The notes beneath the pieces were generated by a model that searched no databases, was not told the origin of the DNA, and worked only from the letters and a program-made list of their open reading frames with translations. A stretch of DNA of 34,246 nt, taken from the NCBI GenBank assembly GCA_020719725.1, contig DYPU01000018.1:5112-39357 (forward strand), given 5' to 3'. The position numbers were made by a program, and so were the translations under genes. Of the stretch, positions 7,794-16,737 are shown piece after piece. Each line of letters opens with the position of its first letter. Positions within the stretch are counted from its first letter, which is position 1. This DNA is from Anaerolinea sp. (GTDB taxonomy: Bacteria; Chloroflexota; Anaerolineae; Anaerolineales; Villigracilaceae).

Positions 7794-8107
7794 GAATTAC
7801 CTGTTTTCTCGTAACTGCTTGGCCGGTTCGATTACTGAAGCCCTCCGGCTATGAACGACGTTGGATAAATCCGACTTTTATGTTGCATCAATCCATTTTT
7901 AGGAACCGGGAAGTTAAATGCTTGCTTTTTGTTTGCACTGGGTTGCAGGTATAGGCTTATAAGAATTTTTGCTAAACACAGAGACACTGAGTCACGGAGT
8001 TCCTTCAAGTTTTTTCTCCGTAGCTGCGTGGTTCAAACTCTCAATATCTTTCATTCCTAAGAATAACACCCATCTGGCCTCGTAGCCCTTTCATGGCCTG
8101 GTTTGCG
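7794..8107. other. Gene-free interval holding a copy of the dispersed repeat
   Basis: No ORF with a ribosome site is seen here. The interval contains repeat copy R1 (7909-8016) and, before it, the upstream region of the 7182-7793 lipoprotein gene. The stop of the beta-helix lipoprotein gene is at 8108. Confidence 0.6.
7909..8016. repeat. Dispersed intergenic repeat, copy R1
   Basis: About 108 bp aligning with 32458-32564 at roughly 81% identity (87 of 108 columns by hand, one gap). The most conserved parts are the first ~33 bases (around AAATGCTTG and TTGCACTGGG) and the last 60 (AATTTTT, GAGACACTGAGT, GGAGTTCCTT, AAGTTTTTTC). The core GAGACACTGAGTCACGGAG resembles the CACAGAGACACTGAG-type intergenic repeats common in Chloroflexota and other bacteria. 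Both copies lie just beyond the stop codon of a minus-strand gene, in the same orientation. Confidence 0.8.
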
Positions 8108-9736
8108 CTATTTTAGTACTGCCCCCGCGCCAGGGTGGCTGCGCTCGTTTTCGGCTGCATCTGCGGCGACAGCATTACTGGCCTGCCCGGCTGGGATGCC
8201 CACCAGATCCCAACCGAAATCGGGAATTTCGTAGCCAGGAAATTTAGAAAGCCAATCGCCAAGCGGGGCAAAGTCATTCGTGGCTGGGTCTGCAAAAACC
8301 GGCTCAAAGGTATTGATGGTATTCTCGGCGCGCAATTGTTCTATGTTACAGGTCGGGTTTGCAGGTTGACAGCCTTGGCTGTCATCTTCGATTCCGAGCG
8401 GCATGTTTGTATCACCGTTCCAGATAATATTTCCTTTGATTTGCAGGTTGGCGTCGGTTACGGCCTGGTCGAGCCCGCTCCCGTTTGCATTTTGGCGCGG
8501 GCCGTAAATGGCAAAGTGCTGGTATTCAGTGCGGAACCCGGTCGGGTTGTAGAGAATGTTGTTGTAAATAAAGACATTCTGGTTGCCGATGTTGACAAAA
8601 TTTTCGCCGTTATCAACCACGGTCGTGCCCCAGCCGCCGGCATCGAGATACTGCTGGCAGCGTTCGCGGCCCTCGTCGCCGGGTTGGCCGTCACAGGAGC
8701 GCATTCCGAAGACCACCTCAATGCCATGTGAACGGCTGCCAACCCGGTAGAGTGTGTTGTAAGCCATCAGAATGTTGTAACCGCCGTTCACGCCCAGCCC
8801 GGCCCCTTCGGTGTCGTGGATGATGTTGTTGACCACTCGAATATCATACGCTTCGTAGGTCAGCCAGGGCGCAGTCATGAACTGAAAACCGGTTCCCTGC
8901 CCGGTGCTAAAGCCGCCGGTGCCGCAATTGTACATTTCATTGCCTTCCACGCGGATGTAGGCCGAACCTCCTTTAACATACGCGCACCAATCGTCGGCAT
9001 CGTGCAAGTGGTTGCGTAAGATATGCCCGTATTGTACAGCCACAAAATCGATGGCATTTTCATAAGTCCCGCCCAGATCACTGCTTTCGATGAAGATATA
9101 TTGTGATTGATTGACTTTGATCACCTCGTGCGCATCACCAAAGCCATTCATAATCACATTGCGAATCAGCAAATGGTCGCATTTTTCGCAGTGAAAGGCA
9201 TCGCCATTGGTTAGAATGCTCAGGTTTTCAAAATAAAGATACTGAGAATCGAAGACATTGACGAAGCCCTTGAGAATGACCTGACCCGCTTCATTTCCCT
9301 GGCCCTGAATGACCACTGGCGATTCATACGACCCGTATCTTGATTCCCAATAATTGGGAATGCTCTCCGCCGGGTATTCTCCCGGCTGCAAGCGGATGCG
9401 GTATCCGCTTGCGAGGACCTGCCCGGACGGGATTTTTTGCCAGGCGGCATCCAGCGTTTGCAGGGCGCTGGCGCTGGTCAGCCCGTCGGCGGTGTCATCT
9501 CCGTTAAGCGGATCAACCCAAAGGTCGGTCACGGCGGGGTCACCGGGATCGTAATAGCCCATCGGCAGCGGCTCTGCGGAAGGGGGCGGAGCGTTAACGG
9601 CAGGCTGTTCGGAGGTTGAGACAACCTCGCTAGCTGCTTCGGCAGGCGCGGGGGAGTCTGTTCCAGCGGCTGGGGTGGAGCAGGCGGCCAGCGCCAGGAT
9701 CAGAAGGATTGTCAGGAACAAGGTGCGAGTGTTCAT
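8108..9736 (-). CDS. Lipoprotein with right-handed parallel beta-helix (pectate-lyase-like fold)
   Basis: 542 aa from MNTRTLFL, preceded by AAGGAG; the longer open frame adds 15 residues with no ribosome site. Lipobox LAAC gives lipid Cys19. A linker rich in Ala, Pro, Ser and Glu (20-70) leads to a domain opening YYDPGDPAVTDLWVDPLNGDDTADG, a DUF1565/NosD-type start. A ladder of beta-helix coils follows, rich in N and I/V repeats such as VVIQGQGNEAGQV, LLIRNVIMNGFG, IRVVNNIIHDT, NILMAYNTLYR and VFIYNNILYNP. Such folds bind or cleave surface polysaccharide. No catalytic set could be assigned, so a lyase or a binding protein are both possible. Upstream on the strand is a 17-bp hairpin. Confidence 0.8.
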   Translation of the reverse strand: MNTRTLFLTILLILALAACSTPAAGTDSPAPAEAASEVVSTSEQPAVNAPPPSAEPLPMGYYDPGDPAVTDLWVDPLNGDDTADGLTSASALQTLDAAWQKIPSGQVLASGYRIRLQPGEYPAESIPNYWESRYGSYESPVVIQGQGNEAGQVILKGFVNVFDSQYLYFENLSILTNGDAFHCEKCDHLLIRNVIMNGFGDAHEVIKVNQSQYIFIESSDLGGTYENAIDFVAVQYGHILRNHLHDADDWCAYVKGGSAYIRVEGNEMYNCGTGGFSTGQGTGFQFMTAPWLTYEAYDIRVVNNIIHDTEGAGLGVNGGYNILMAYNTLYRVGSRSHGIEVVFGMRSCDGQPGDEGRERCQQYLDAGGWGTTVVDNGENFVNIGNQNVFIYNNILYNPTGFRTEYQHFAIYGPRQNANGSGLDQAVTDANLQIKGNIIWNGDTNMPLGIEDDSQGCQPANPTCNIEQLRAENTINTFEPVFADPATNDFAPLGDWLSKFPGYEIPDFGWDLVGIPAGQASNAVAADAAENERSHPGAGAVLK

Positions 9737-9749
9737 CTTTCTCCTTAAT

Positions 9750-9786
9750 AAAAGGTGGGGCAAGATAAAATCTTGCCCCACCTTTT
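9750..9786 (-). terminator. Strong hairpin terminator downstream of the 9811-10443 gene
   Basis: A perfect 17-bp stem (AAAAGGTGGGGCAAGAT and its complement) with an AAA loop. On the minus strand it ends in a TTTT run, as in an intrinsic terminator. It ends only a few bases before the ribosome site of the next minus-strand gene, so a promoter for that lipoprotein gene would have to lie very close, or the hairpin acts as an attenuator. Confidence 0.75.
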
Positions 9787-9810
9787 GAACAATATTAGTT
9801 GAAGGTCTGG

Positions 9811-10443
9811 TTATGCAAACGGATCAAGCGGAATATCAATGGCCGGGATGGCGGGGATGCCGAAGTACGTTACCAGGGCCGCGACGAGGGTGACTATGGC
9901 GAAGATGGCGAAAAGCGGGCGCAGGTTGCTTTCTGCATCGAGCAGGGAGGCCCAGGCGGCAAAGGCCAGACCGAGTGCCATGAAGAGCATCACGAGCTGG
10001 AGCGAGTCGCCTTTTTCATCGAAGGCGGTGGCGAGGGTGAAGGAGGCGTCGGCGCGATCGAAAAGTTGTAAAGAGTCGGCGAAGATGCCCAGTTCGTAGG
10101 CTTCCCAGGCGGCTTCGTCCATGGTGTCGCTGGTGGCCAGGGTGGCGAGTTCGTCGCTCATTTGCTCCAGATAATAGTCGGACTTGTCCTGGTCAACGCC
10201 TTCATTGGTGTACCAGCTATCGTAGTAGGCGTAGTCCTGGCTCAGGTTCTGATTGGTTCCCAAGTAGGTGGTGTTGCCGTCGTTGAGAGCTCTCATGCCC
10301 TGAATTTCGAATTTGTTCTGGTCTGAATCAGCCATGGCGCCTAAGTAGCTGGCAGAAGCTGTGCCGATGCTCAATACGGTAATCAGGATGCCGAGGACGA
10401 CTTCGGAGCCTAAAAAGCGCAGACGGGTAAAAATTGAATTCAC
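9811..10443 (-). CDS. Small integral membrane protein of unknown function
   Basis: 210 aa with a GTG start 6 bp after AAGGAG. One N-terminal helix (about 12-36, GSEVVLGILITVLSIGTASASYL) is followed by a soluble acidic stretch of about 110 residues rich in Asp, Glu, Tyr and Ser. Two or three helices close the protein (about 147-205). The soluble part is predicted helical with a repeat-like LQLFDRADASFTLATAFDEKGDSLQLV. The overall look resembles DUF4337-type membrane proteins, but I am not sure. It follows acs by 29 bp on the same strand, so it is probably co-transcribed with it. Confidence 0.55.
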   Translation of the reverse strand: MNSIFTRLRFLGSEVVLGILITVLSIGTASASYLGAMADSDQNKFEIQGMRALNDGNTTYLGTNQNLSQDYAYYDSWYTNEGVDQDKSDYYLEQMSDELATLATSDTMDEAAWEAYELGIFADSLQLFDRADASFTLATAFDEKGDSLQLVMLFMALGLAFAAWASLLDAESNLRPLFAIFAIVTLVAALVTYFGIPAIPAIDIPLDPFA

Positions 10444-10472
10444 GTGTTTCTCCTTGTAAGGTGTTTTGATGC

Positions 10473-12353
10473 TTATTCTTCCAGAGTGCTCAAGTCACCT
10501 TCTGGCAATCCTTGAGCGCGCGCCTTGAGTACGCGCCGCATTATTTTGCCAGAACGGGTTTTGGGCAATTTGTCGATAAATTTGATTTCATCGGGCCGGG
10601 CGATTGGCCCAAGATGGGTGGCGACGTGTTTACGCAATTCTTCGCTAAGTTCTTCGGTGGGGCCGAAGCCGGGCTTGAGTTGGACAAAACACATAATGGC
10701 CTGGCCCTTGATTTCGTGGGGCAGGCCGATGGCGGCGGATTCGGCGACTGCGGGGTGGGTGATGAGGGCCGATTCAACTTCGGCTGTACCCAGGCGATGC
10801 CCGGAGACTTTGATGACATCATCGACGCGGCCAATGATCCAATAGTAGCCGTCTTTGTCGCGGCGGGCGCTGTCGCCGGTCATATATTTGCCGGGGTATT
10901 TGTTCCAGTAGGTTCTGACATAGCGCTCCGGGTCGCCGTAGATGCCGCGCATCATGGCGGGCCAGGGGTTTTTTAAGACCAGGTAGCCTTCTTGTTCGTC
11001 TGGAACGGGATTGCCTTCTTCATCCACGATTTCGGCTTCCTGCCCAAAGAAGGGCCGTGTGCCAGAGCCGGGTTTAAGCGGGACGACTGGGGTGGGGGTA
11101 ATCATGAACATGCCGGTTTCGGTTTGCCACCAGGTATCCATGATGGGGCAGCGTTCTTTGCCGATTACACGGTGGAACCACTTCCAGGCTTCGGGGTTGA
11201 TCGGTTCGCCGACCGAGCCGAGCAGGCGTAGTGAGGATAAATCGTGTTTGTTGGGCCAGGCATCGCCAAAGCGCATCAGGGCGCGGATGGCGGTGGGAGC
11301 GGTGTAGAAGATGCTGACGCCAAAACGTTCGATGAGCTGCCACCAGCGGTTGGGGTAGGGATAGGCCGGGCCGCCCTCGAACATGAAGGTGGTTGCGCCG
11401 TTGAGCATTGGGCCGTAAACCAGGTAGCTGTGGCCGGTAATCCAGCCAGGGTCGGCGGTACACCAAAAGCGGTCTTCGTCGTTGATGTCGAAGACATATT
11501 TCAGGGTAGTGTATGTCCCAACCATATAGCCGCCGTGGGTGTGTAAAATGGCTTTAGGCTTGCCGGTTGAGCCGCTGGTGTACAGAATAAAAAGAGGGTC
11601 TTCCGCATCCATGACTTCGGTGGCGCATTTGCCATTGGCAATGGGTAGCGCACACAGATCATGATACCAGTGGTCGCGCCCGCCTTCCATGGGAATATCG
11701 TGGTTGGTGCGTTTGACGACAATCACATTTTCAACGGTGGGACAGTGCCGCAGCGACTCATCTACGATGCGTTTGAGTTCCACCAGCTTGCCATTTTGCA
11801 TTGAGCCGTCACTGGTGATTACCAGCTTCGATTCAGAATCTGCAATGCGGCCTTGCAGCGCGTCCACGCTGAAACCGCCAAACACCACCGAGTGAATCGC
11901 GCCGATTTTGGCACAAGCCAGCATAGCAAAGACGATTTCGGGAACACGTCCCATGTAAATGGTAACGCGGTCGCCTTTGCTGACGCCCATCGATTTGATG
12001 ATATTTGCCATGCGGGTTACTTCACGGTTGAGTGCGTAATACGAAAAAGCGCGCTCGCTTTTGCCGTCTTCGGCTTCCCAAATGAGCGCCAGCTTGTTTT
12101 TACGGAAGGTTTGCAGGTGAACATCGACACAATTGTAGGCAATATTCACCTTTGCGCCGGTAAACCACTGAAAAAAAGGTTTATTGCTATCATCCAGCAC
12201 TTTATCCCATTTTTTAAACCAGAATAGCTCGTTGGCGCGTTCGGCCCAAAAGCCTTGCAGGTCATTGCGCGCGCTTTCGGCCAGGGCCTCCCAGTCCCGG
12301 ACGTAGGTCTGCGCGATAGCATCTTGTGATGGGTAATAAAATTCACCTTCCAT
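10473..12353 (-). CDS. acsA: Acetyl-CoA synthetase (AMP-forming)
   Basis: 626 aa, close to the usual ~650 of Acs. It makes acetyl-CoA from acetate, ATP and CoA through acetyl-AMP. Landmarks in order: the N-terminal FWAERANELFWFKKWDKVLD segment, P-loop-like LFILYTSGSTGKPKAI, the acetate-pocket and A5 motif MDTWWQTETGMF, adenylate motif TGDSARRDKDGYYWIIGRVDDVIKVSGHR (split here by text limits), and the C-terminal LPKTRSGKIMRR with the acetylatable lysine. The WWQTETG tryptophan typical of acetate-specific enzymes is present. The ribosome site GGAGGAG is clear. It lies 32 bp after degV on the same strand. Together with the (methyl)malonate-semialdehyde dehydrogenase nearby it would feed acetyl-CoA. 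Confidence 0.95.
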   Translation of the reverse strand: MEGEFYYPSQDAIAQTYVRDWEALAESARNDLQGFWAERANELFWFKKWDKVLDDSNKPFFQWFTGAKVNIAYNCVDVHLQTFRKNKLALIWEAEDGKSERAFSYYALNREVTRMANIIKSMGVSKGDRVTIYMGRVPEIVFAMLACAKIGAIHSVVFGGFSVDALQGRIADSESKLVITSDGSMQNGKLVELKRIVDESLRHCPTVENVIVVKRTNHDIPMEGGRDHWYHDLCALPIANGKCATEVMDAEDPLFILYTSGSTGKPKAILHTHGGYMVGTYTTLKYVFDINDEDRFWCTADPGWITGHSYLVYGPMLNGATTFMFEGGPAYPYPNRWWQLIERFGVSIFYTAPTAIRALMRFGDAWPNKHDLSSLRLLGSVGEPINPEAWKWFHRVIGKERCPIMDTWWQTETGMFMITPTPVVPLKPGSGTRPFFGQEAEIVDEEGNPVPDEQEGYLVLKNPWPAMMRGIYGDPERYVRTYWNKYPGKYMTGDSARRDKDGYYWIIGRVDDVIKVSGHRLGTAEVESALITHPAVAESAAIGLPHEIKGQAIMCFVQLKPGFGPTEELSEELRKHVATHLGPIARPDEIKFIDKLPKTRSGKIMRRVLKARAQGLPEGDLSTLEE

Positions 12354-12385
12354 AAGCTCTCCTCCGTTTTTATTTGGGTGATGAT

Positions 12386-13234
12386 TTAGCGAATGACACT
12401 GACAATCCCAACCAGCCCGGCTCCAGCATGAACCGAAAGACCGGGAGTTAACTCTGCATATAAAATTTCGTCGGGACAGGGCAGAAAGCTGCGTAATTGT
12501 TCTTCCAGCTTTTGCGCATTTTCAAGCGCATTAACATGGACAATTGCCATTCTCTCAATCGGGCTGCCTGCGGCTGTTTCCACTGTTAACCCAATCGCTC
12601 GTTCCCAGGCCTTTTTCTGAGTGCGTACCTTTTCGAGCATTTCCAATTTTCCCCCGCGAATTGTCAGAATGGGTTTCACATCTAACAGGCTGGCGATGCC
12701 TGCGGCTAAATGTCCTACCCGTCCAGACATGGCAAGATATTTCAGTGTGGAAAGCGCCGCAAAAAAATGGACACGTTCTCCGGTCGATTGAGCGGCTGCA
12801 AGGGCATTTGCTTTCGAGCCGGTTTTTTCCAACGCTTCTGCCGCCGCCAGAACCATAAAGCCCTGTCCCATACTGAGTGATTTTGAATCGAGCACGGTAA
12901 TCTCTTTTTCGGGCATGATTTGGGCCGCGCTAAGCGCTGCCGCGTAGGTAGCGCTGATTTCGCTGGAGACGGTAATGCAGATCACCGCATCGTAGCCTTG
13001 CGCAAAGGCAGACTGATAGGCCTCGACAAATTGGCCGGGGGCTGGCGCCGATGTTTTTGGCAACTTGCCAAGTTGGTCAACTTTGGCAAAAACGCTGCGG
13101 TCGTCGAGTTCATCGGCCTTAAAACTTTCTTCGCCAAATTGCACCATAATTGGAACTTGCACAATGTTGTATTTTTTGGCGACTTCTGCGGGCAGGCTGG
13201 AATCAGTATCGGTGATCAGTGCTATTTTGGGCAT
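12386..13234 (-). CDS. DegV-family fatty-acid-binding protein
   Basis: 282 aa with the DegV family outline: IALITDTDSSLP at the N-terminus, VQVPIMVQFGEESF, TSAPAPGQFVEAY, the binding motif ITVSSEISATYAAA, VLDSKSLSMGQG and C-terminal strands ending GAGLVGIV. DegV (FakB-like) proteins hold a fatty acid for phosphorylation by a FakA-type kinase; no fakA is nearby. The start is preceded by AGGAG. It is the first gene of a minus-strand set with acs, and is divergent from lrp-1 across a 196-bp interval. Confidence 0.92.
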   Translation of the reverse strand: MPKIALITDTDSSLPAEVAKKYNIVQVPIMVQFGEESFKADELDDRSVFAKVDQLGKLPKTSAPAPGQFVEAYQSAFAQGYDAVICITVSSEISATYAAALSAAQIMPEKEITVLDSKSLSMGQGFMVLAAAEALEKTGSKANALAAAQSTGERVHFFAALSTLKYLAMSGRVGHLAAGIASLLDVKPILTIRGGKLEMLEKVRTQKKAWERAIGLTVETAAGSPIERMAIVHVNALENAQKLEEQLRSFLPCPDEILYAELTPGLSVHAGAGLVGIVSVIR

Positions 13235-13369
13235 TTTTTCAACTCCTCAGATATGCTGTTATTTTAACCCTTAATAGTTATATATGGTTCGTTTTGTTTG
13301 AAGATGCTACCCGCTTAAAAAATTAAAGTATGGCGCGGAAACAATTCGCTGAATTTTGATGATGTGTGA

Positions 13370-13401
13370 TTGACTTACCGGAAAAAAAGATGTACTATCT
13401 T
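13370..13401 (+). promoter_or_regulatory. Promoter and overlapping dyad for lrp-1
   Basis: TTGACT (13370-13375), exactly 17 bp, then TACTAT (13393-13398): a strong sigma70-type promoter. A short dyad AAGAT-N5-ATCTT (13387-13401) covers the -10 box, fitting negative autoregulation by an Lrp-type protein. Transcription would start about 25 bp before the ATG at 13431. Confidence 0.65.
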
Positions 13402-13430
13402 GTAGGAAACGGAAGCAAGAGCGAATTATT

Positions 13431-13904
13431 ATGTATAAAATAGACAAAATTGATTTGGAAATTATAAATCTCCTTATGGAGGATGGTCGAATGCAAGCCG
13501 CCGAGATTGCCCGTCGGGTGAATACTGTTTCTGAGCGCGTAATTCGCTATCGTATTGAGCGTATGGTTGCAAGCGACGTTATTTATGTTGGCGCGGTTGT
13601 TAACCCCAAGGCGATTGGCATGATGACTGTGGCGGATGTTTGGGTGGAGTGTGAGGCTGGTTCGATTATGGATGTGGCGCGGCGCATGGTAGAGTATGAT
13701 AATGTCAGCTATGTGGCCTGCTCCATTGGTGAAACAGATGTCAGTGTCCAAATTTTGGCGCACGATACCGCAGAAGTGTATCGTTTTGTAACGGAGGTGA
13801 TAGGTAAGTCGCCTGGGGTAAGAAAAACCACTACGTCGATCGTGCCCCTTGTGCTCAAGGATGTGTATCAGTGGAAAATTCCACCCGGAATCGTTAGCGA
13901 TTGA
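13431..13904 (+). CDS. Lrp/AsnC-family transcriptional regulator, module 1
   Basis: 157 aa. N-terminal AsnC-type HTH: KIDLEIINLLMEDGRMQAAE, then ARRVNTVSERVIRYRIERM (about residues 6-55). The C-terminal RAM/ligand-binding domain (about 65-140) has the beta-alpha-beta-beta-alpha-beta look, with VADVWVECEAGSIMDVARRM and YVACSIGETDVSVQILA. Members sense amino acids or related small effectors and often act on the gene next to them. Here the next gene is a GSAM-like aminotransferase 79 bp downstream in the same direction, so an amine or amino acid that these genes consume is the likely effector. It is only distantly similar to the second Lrp at 21552, so it is not a simple recent duplicate. Confidence 0.9.
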   Translation: MYKIDKIDLEIINLLMEDGRMQAAEIARRVNTVSERVIRYRIERMVASDVIYVGAVVNPKAIGMMTVADVWVECEAGSIMDVARRMVEYDNVSYVACSIGETDVSVQILAHDTAEVYRFVTEVIGKSPGVRKTTTSIVPLVLKDVYQWKIPPGIVSD

Positions 13905-13983
13905 GAAGGTGGTCTTAAGTCTCTGTTTTTTGCTCAACCAGTAGGCTTTTCAGCCCGATAACAACCGATATATAGGAGAGCGT

Positions 13984-15285
13984 ATGAAAAACTTTGCCAA
14001 GAGCCAGGCCATGCAAAAACGTGCTCAACAAGTGACTCCGCTAGGGGTTAATTCCAATTTCCGTTATTGGGGGGAAGGGATCACCCCCTATGTCCAAAAA
14101 GGCAAAGATGCCTATCTTTGGGATGTGGATGGCAACAAATATATTGATTATCGCATGGCGTTTGGCCCTATTATTTTGGGTCACGCTATCGAAGAAGTGG
14201 ACAATAAAGTTGCCGAAGAAATCCGCAAAGGTGTTCTTTTTGCAATGACGGGGGAGTTGGAAATTGAAGTTGAAGAGATGATGATTGAGATGGTTCCCGG
14301 CCTGGAAATGGTGCGTCTGGCGACAACTGGCACCGAGGCTACCATGCACGCCATCCGCGTGGCACGCGCCTATACCGGGCGCGAGATGATTCTCAAATTT
14401 GAAGGGAATTATCACGGTTTTCACGATAATACCCTTTGGAGCACCTACGCTCCGGCTGAAACATACGGCAACGCCCGCTCCCCGATTCCGGTTGCGGCTT
14501 CATCTGGCATTCCGCGCGCTTTGGGCAGCCTCATCATTACCCTGCCTTTCAATGACAAAGAAGCCTTCGAGCGAGCCATGTTCTCGTATGGCCGCCAGAT
14601 TGCGGCAGTTATTACCGAACCCTGCCAGGGAAATTGCGGCGCAATTTTGCCAGAACCCGGCTTTCTGGAGCTTATCCAGCAGAAATGCAGCGAATACGGG
14701 GCCTTATTTATTCTGGATGAAGTGAAGACCGGCTTCCGAATTGGCAATGGAGGCGCGCAGGAGTATTACAACCTTGCGCCTGATCTGATTACATACGCAA
14801 AAGCATTGGGCAATGGCTATCCGGCAGCGGCTTTTGGCGGCAAAAAAGAGGTAATGAGTATTATTGGGCACGGTGTAGCCCAGGGTGGAACCTATACCAA
14901 CAATAAACCCGGTATGGCGGCGGCCTGGGCAACGCTTAAGCTGCTTAAGGAAAAACCCATTCTTAAGAGCATCCAACAGCGCGGTCAACGGCTGATGGAC
15001 GGCGTAGACCAGATCCTGACCGAAGCAGACCTGGTTCATGCCATCAACGGCTACCCGGCCATGTTCACTTTTGCAATTGGCGCAGAAAAAATCACCAGTC
15101 AGCGCGAATGGAATAACACCGACCATGAACTGTATCTGGAAATTATGGATGCTCTCATCGAGCGCGGCGTCATGCCCGACCATGACGCTCGCGAACCCTG
15201 GTTCCTGTGTTATGCCCATACCGAAAAAGACATCGATGACACGCTAACGGCTTTCCGCGAGGCGGTTCAGGTTTGTAAGAAATAG
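13984..15285 (+). CDS. Class-III PLP aminotransferase, glutamate-1-semialdehyde aminomutase-like (AT1)
   Basis: 433 aa. Class-III fold with TTGTEATMHAIRVARAYTGR (cofactor phosphate region), YHGFHD, LDEVKTGFR (Asp245 binding the pyridine N) and YAKALGNGYPAAAFGG with Schiff-base Lys273. The overall length, the N-terminal PLGVNSNFRYWGEG and the GYPAAAFGG loop match the GSAM-like subgroup, which also contains many amino-acid and beta-amino-acid transaminases not involved in haem synthesis. No other haem gene is near, and two copies of this subgroup lie in the same amine island, so a catabolic role is more likely than hemL. Ribosome site AGGAG. First enzyme gene after lrp-1. Confidence 0.88.
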   Translation: MKNFAKSQAMQKRAQQVTPLGVNSNFRYWGEGITPYVQKGKDAYLWDVDGNKYIDYRMAFGPIILGHAIEEVDNKVAEEIRKGVLFAMTGELEIEVEEMMIEMVPGLEMVRLATTGTEATMHAIRVARAYTGREMILKFEGNYHGFHDNTLWSTYAPAETYGNARSPIPVAASSGIPRALGSLIITLPFNDKEAFERAMFSYGRQIAAVITEPCQGNCGAILPEPGFLELIQQKCSEYGALFILDEVKTGFRIGNGGAQEYYNLAPDLITYAKALGNGYPAAAFGGKKEVMSIIGHGVAQGGTYTNNKPGMAAAWATLKLLKEKPILKSIQQRGQRLMDGVDQILTEADLVHAINGYPAMFTFAIGAEKITSQREWNNTDHELYLEIMDALIERGVMPDHDAREPWFLCYAHTEKDIDDTLTAFREAVQVCKK

Positions 15286-15300
15286 ACAATGAATTAAACG

Positions 15301-15334
15301 GAGTAGAGGCGCAACATTTGCTGCGCCTCTACTC
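15301..15334 (+). other. Intra-operon hairpin before AT2
   Basis: Perfect 13-bp stem GAGTAGAGGCGCA / TGCGCCTCTACTC with an 8-nt loop. It ends 2 bp before the GGAGG of AT2 and starts 15 bp after the AT1 stop. No T-run follows. Likely an mRNA structure that tunes expression of AT2 or partially terminates. Confidence 0.75.
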
Positions 15335-15345
15335 ATGGAGGAACC

Positions 15346-16671
15346 ATGCCCCAACTAACTTCCAAAGAAATGGTTGATCTGAGCCGCGAATACACTTTTT
15401 TTTCCTGGTCGGTGCAAGGACAGGCTAACCCGATTCCGGTCACGAAAGCCGAAGGCGTTTATTTCTGGGATGCCGATGGCAAGCGTTATCTCGATTTTTC
15501 CTCGCAGTTGATGAACACCAATATCGGCCACCAACACCCCAAAGTAGTTAAAGCCATTCAAGATCAGGCCGCCGAAGTCTGTTTTGTTCACCCTGGCAAC
15601 ACCACCGAAGCCCGCGCCCTGTTGGGCAAAAAGCTGGCCGAAGTGACTCCCGGCAACTTGAAAAAGACCTTTTTTGCGCTGGGTGGGGCCGAAGCCAACG
15701 AAAACGCCATAAAAATTGCCCGTTTTTACACCGGGCGGCACAAAATTCTGGCGCAATATCGCTCTTACCACGGCGCGACGCATGGCGCGATTGCCCTAAC
15801 CGGCGATTATCGCCGTCTCGCTGTTGAACCAACTATGCCTGGCGGCGTTCACTTCCTTAACCCGTTCTGTTACCGCTGTCCCTTTGGGCAAAAGCCTGAA
15901 ACCTGTCAACGCCAGTGCATCAGCCACCTCGAAGAAATCATCCAATATGAAGGACCAGACAAAATTGCCGCCATTATTCTGGAAGGTGTGGTGGGCTCGA
16001 ATGGGCTTCTCATCCCGCCCGCGGATTACTGGCCGCGCGTCCGCGAGTTGTGCGATAAATATGGCATCTTGCTGATTTCGGATGAGGTGATGAGCGGCTG
16101 GGGCCGCACCGGCCAGTGGTTTGCCGTTGATAACTGGCAGGTTGTTCCAGATATTATCACCACCGCCAAAGGCATCACCAGCGGCTATGTCCCGCTCGGC
16201 GCGGTGATTGTCTCGGAGCCGATTGCCAAATTCTTCGATGACAAATATCTCTCCGCTGGTCTTACATACAACGGCCACGCCCTGGCCGCCGCCGCCGCCC
16301 TGGCAACCATCGCTGTTTACGAGGATGAACACCTGCTCGAAAATGCCCGCAAAATGGGCCAATACCTCGGCGAACGGCTCGAAGCCCTCAAAACTCATCA
16401 TCCCTCGGTGGGCGATGTGCGCTACATTGGTTTGTTTTCCACCCTCGAACTGGTGCAAAACCGCGCCAGCAAAGCTGTTATGCCCGCCAGCGTGATGGGC
16501 GAAGTCGGCAAAATTTTGCGTGAGAACGGTTTATTCACCTTCATCATGGCGAACAACCTGGGCAGTATGGTCTTTGTCGTTCCGCCGCTGTGCATTACGA
16601 AAGAGCAGTTGGATGAGGGGCTGGCGATTGTTGAACAGGCGCTTGAGGCGGCTGATAAGAACGTCAAATAA
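15346..16671 (+). CDS. Class-III omega-amino-acid aminotransferase (AT2), probably taurine/beta-alanine type
   Basis: 441 aa. Features: FFALGGAEANENAIKIARFYTGR, a Cys-rich insert FCYRCPFGQKPETCQRQC, IILEGVVGSNG, ISDEVMSGWGRTG (Asp246), and TAKGITSGYVPLGAV with Lys275. The WSVQGQANPIPVTKAEG start and the Cys-rich insert are those of the omega-amino-acid group that includes taurine:pyruvate and beta-alanine:pyruvate aminotransferases; the products are sulfoacetaldehyde or malonate semialdehyde. The next gene codes a malonate-semialdehyde-type dehydrogenase, which favours beta-alanine or beta-aminoisobutyrate over taurine (no sulfonate genes are seen). Ribosome site GGAGG. Confidence 0.85.
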   Translation: MPQLTSKEMVDLSREYTFFSWSVQGQANPIPVTKAEGVYFWDADGKRYLDFSSQLMNTNIGHQHPKVVKAIQDQAAEVCFVHPGNTTEARALLGKKLAEVTPGNLKKTFFALGGAEANENAIKIARFYTGRHKILAQYRSYHGATHGAIALTGDYRRLAVEPTMPGGVHFLNPFCYRCPFGQKPETCQRQCISHLEEIIQYEGPDKIAAIILEGVVGSNGLLIPPADYWPRVRELCDKYGILLISDEVMSGWGRTGQWFAVDNWQVVPDIITTAKGITSGYVPLGAVIVSEPIAKFFDDKYLSAGLTYNGHALAAAAALATIAVYEDEHLLENARKMGQYLGERLEALKTHHPSVGDVRYIGLFSTLELVQNRASKAVMPASVMGEVGKILRENGLFTFIMANNLGSMVFVVPPLCITKEQLDEGLAIVEQALEAADKNVK

Positions 16672-16737
16672 TCATAGTAGCGGCACGGTGGAGAAATCAC
16701 GGCTTTTTGCCTGATCAAACTGCCGTGCCCTTGCGGG

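Noticed and set aside
13984..15285. AT1 as hemL (tetrapyrrole glutamate-1-semialdehyde aminomutase)
   Set aside because: The length and Lys273 position fit, but no haem genes are near and two such enzymes sit among amine-catabolic genes; a catabolic role is preferred, without proof.
15796..16458. Minus-strand 220-codon frame inside AT2
   Set aside because: Overlaps fully with a motif-complete aminotransferase; no independent evidence.
16682..16729. GGCACGG/CCGTGCC inverted repeat before mmsA as a terminator
   Set aside because: Only 7 bp with a loop of 34 nt and no T-run; mentioned in the mmsA entry but too weak for a separate call.
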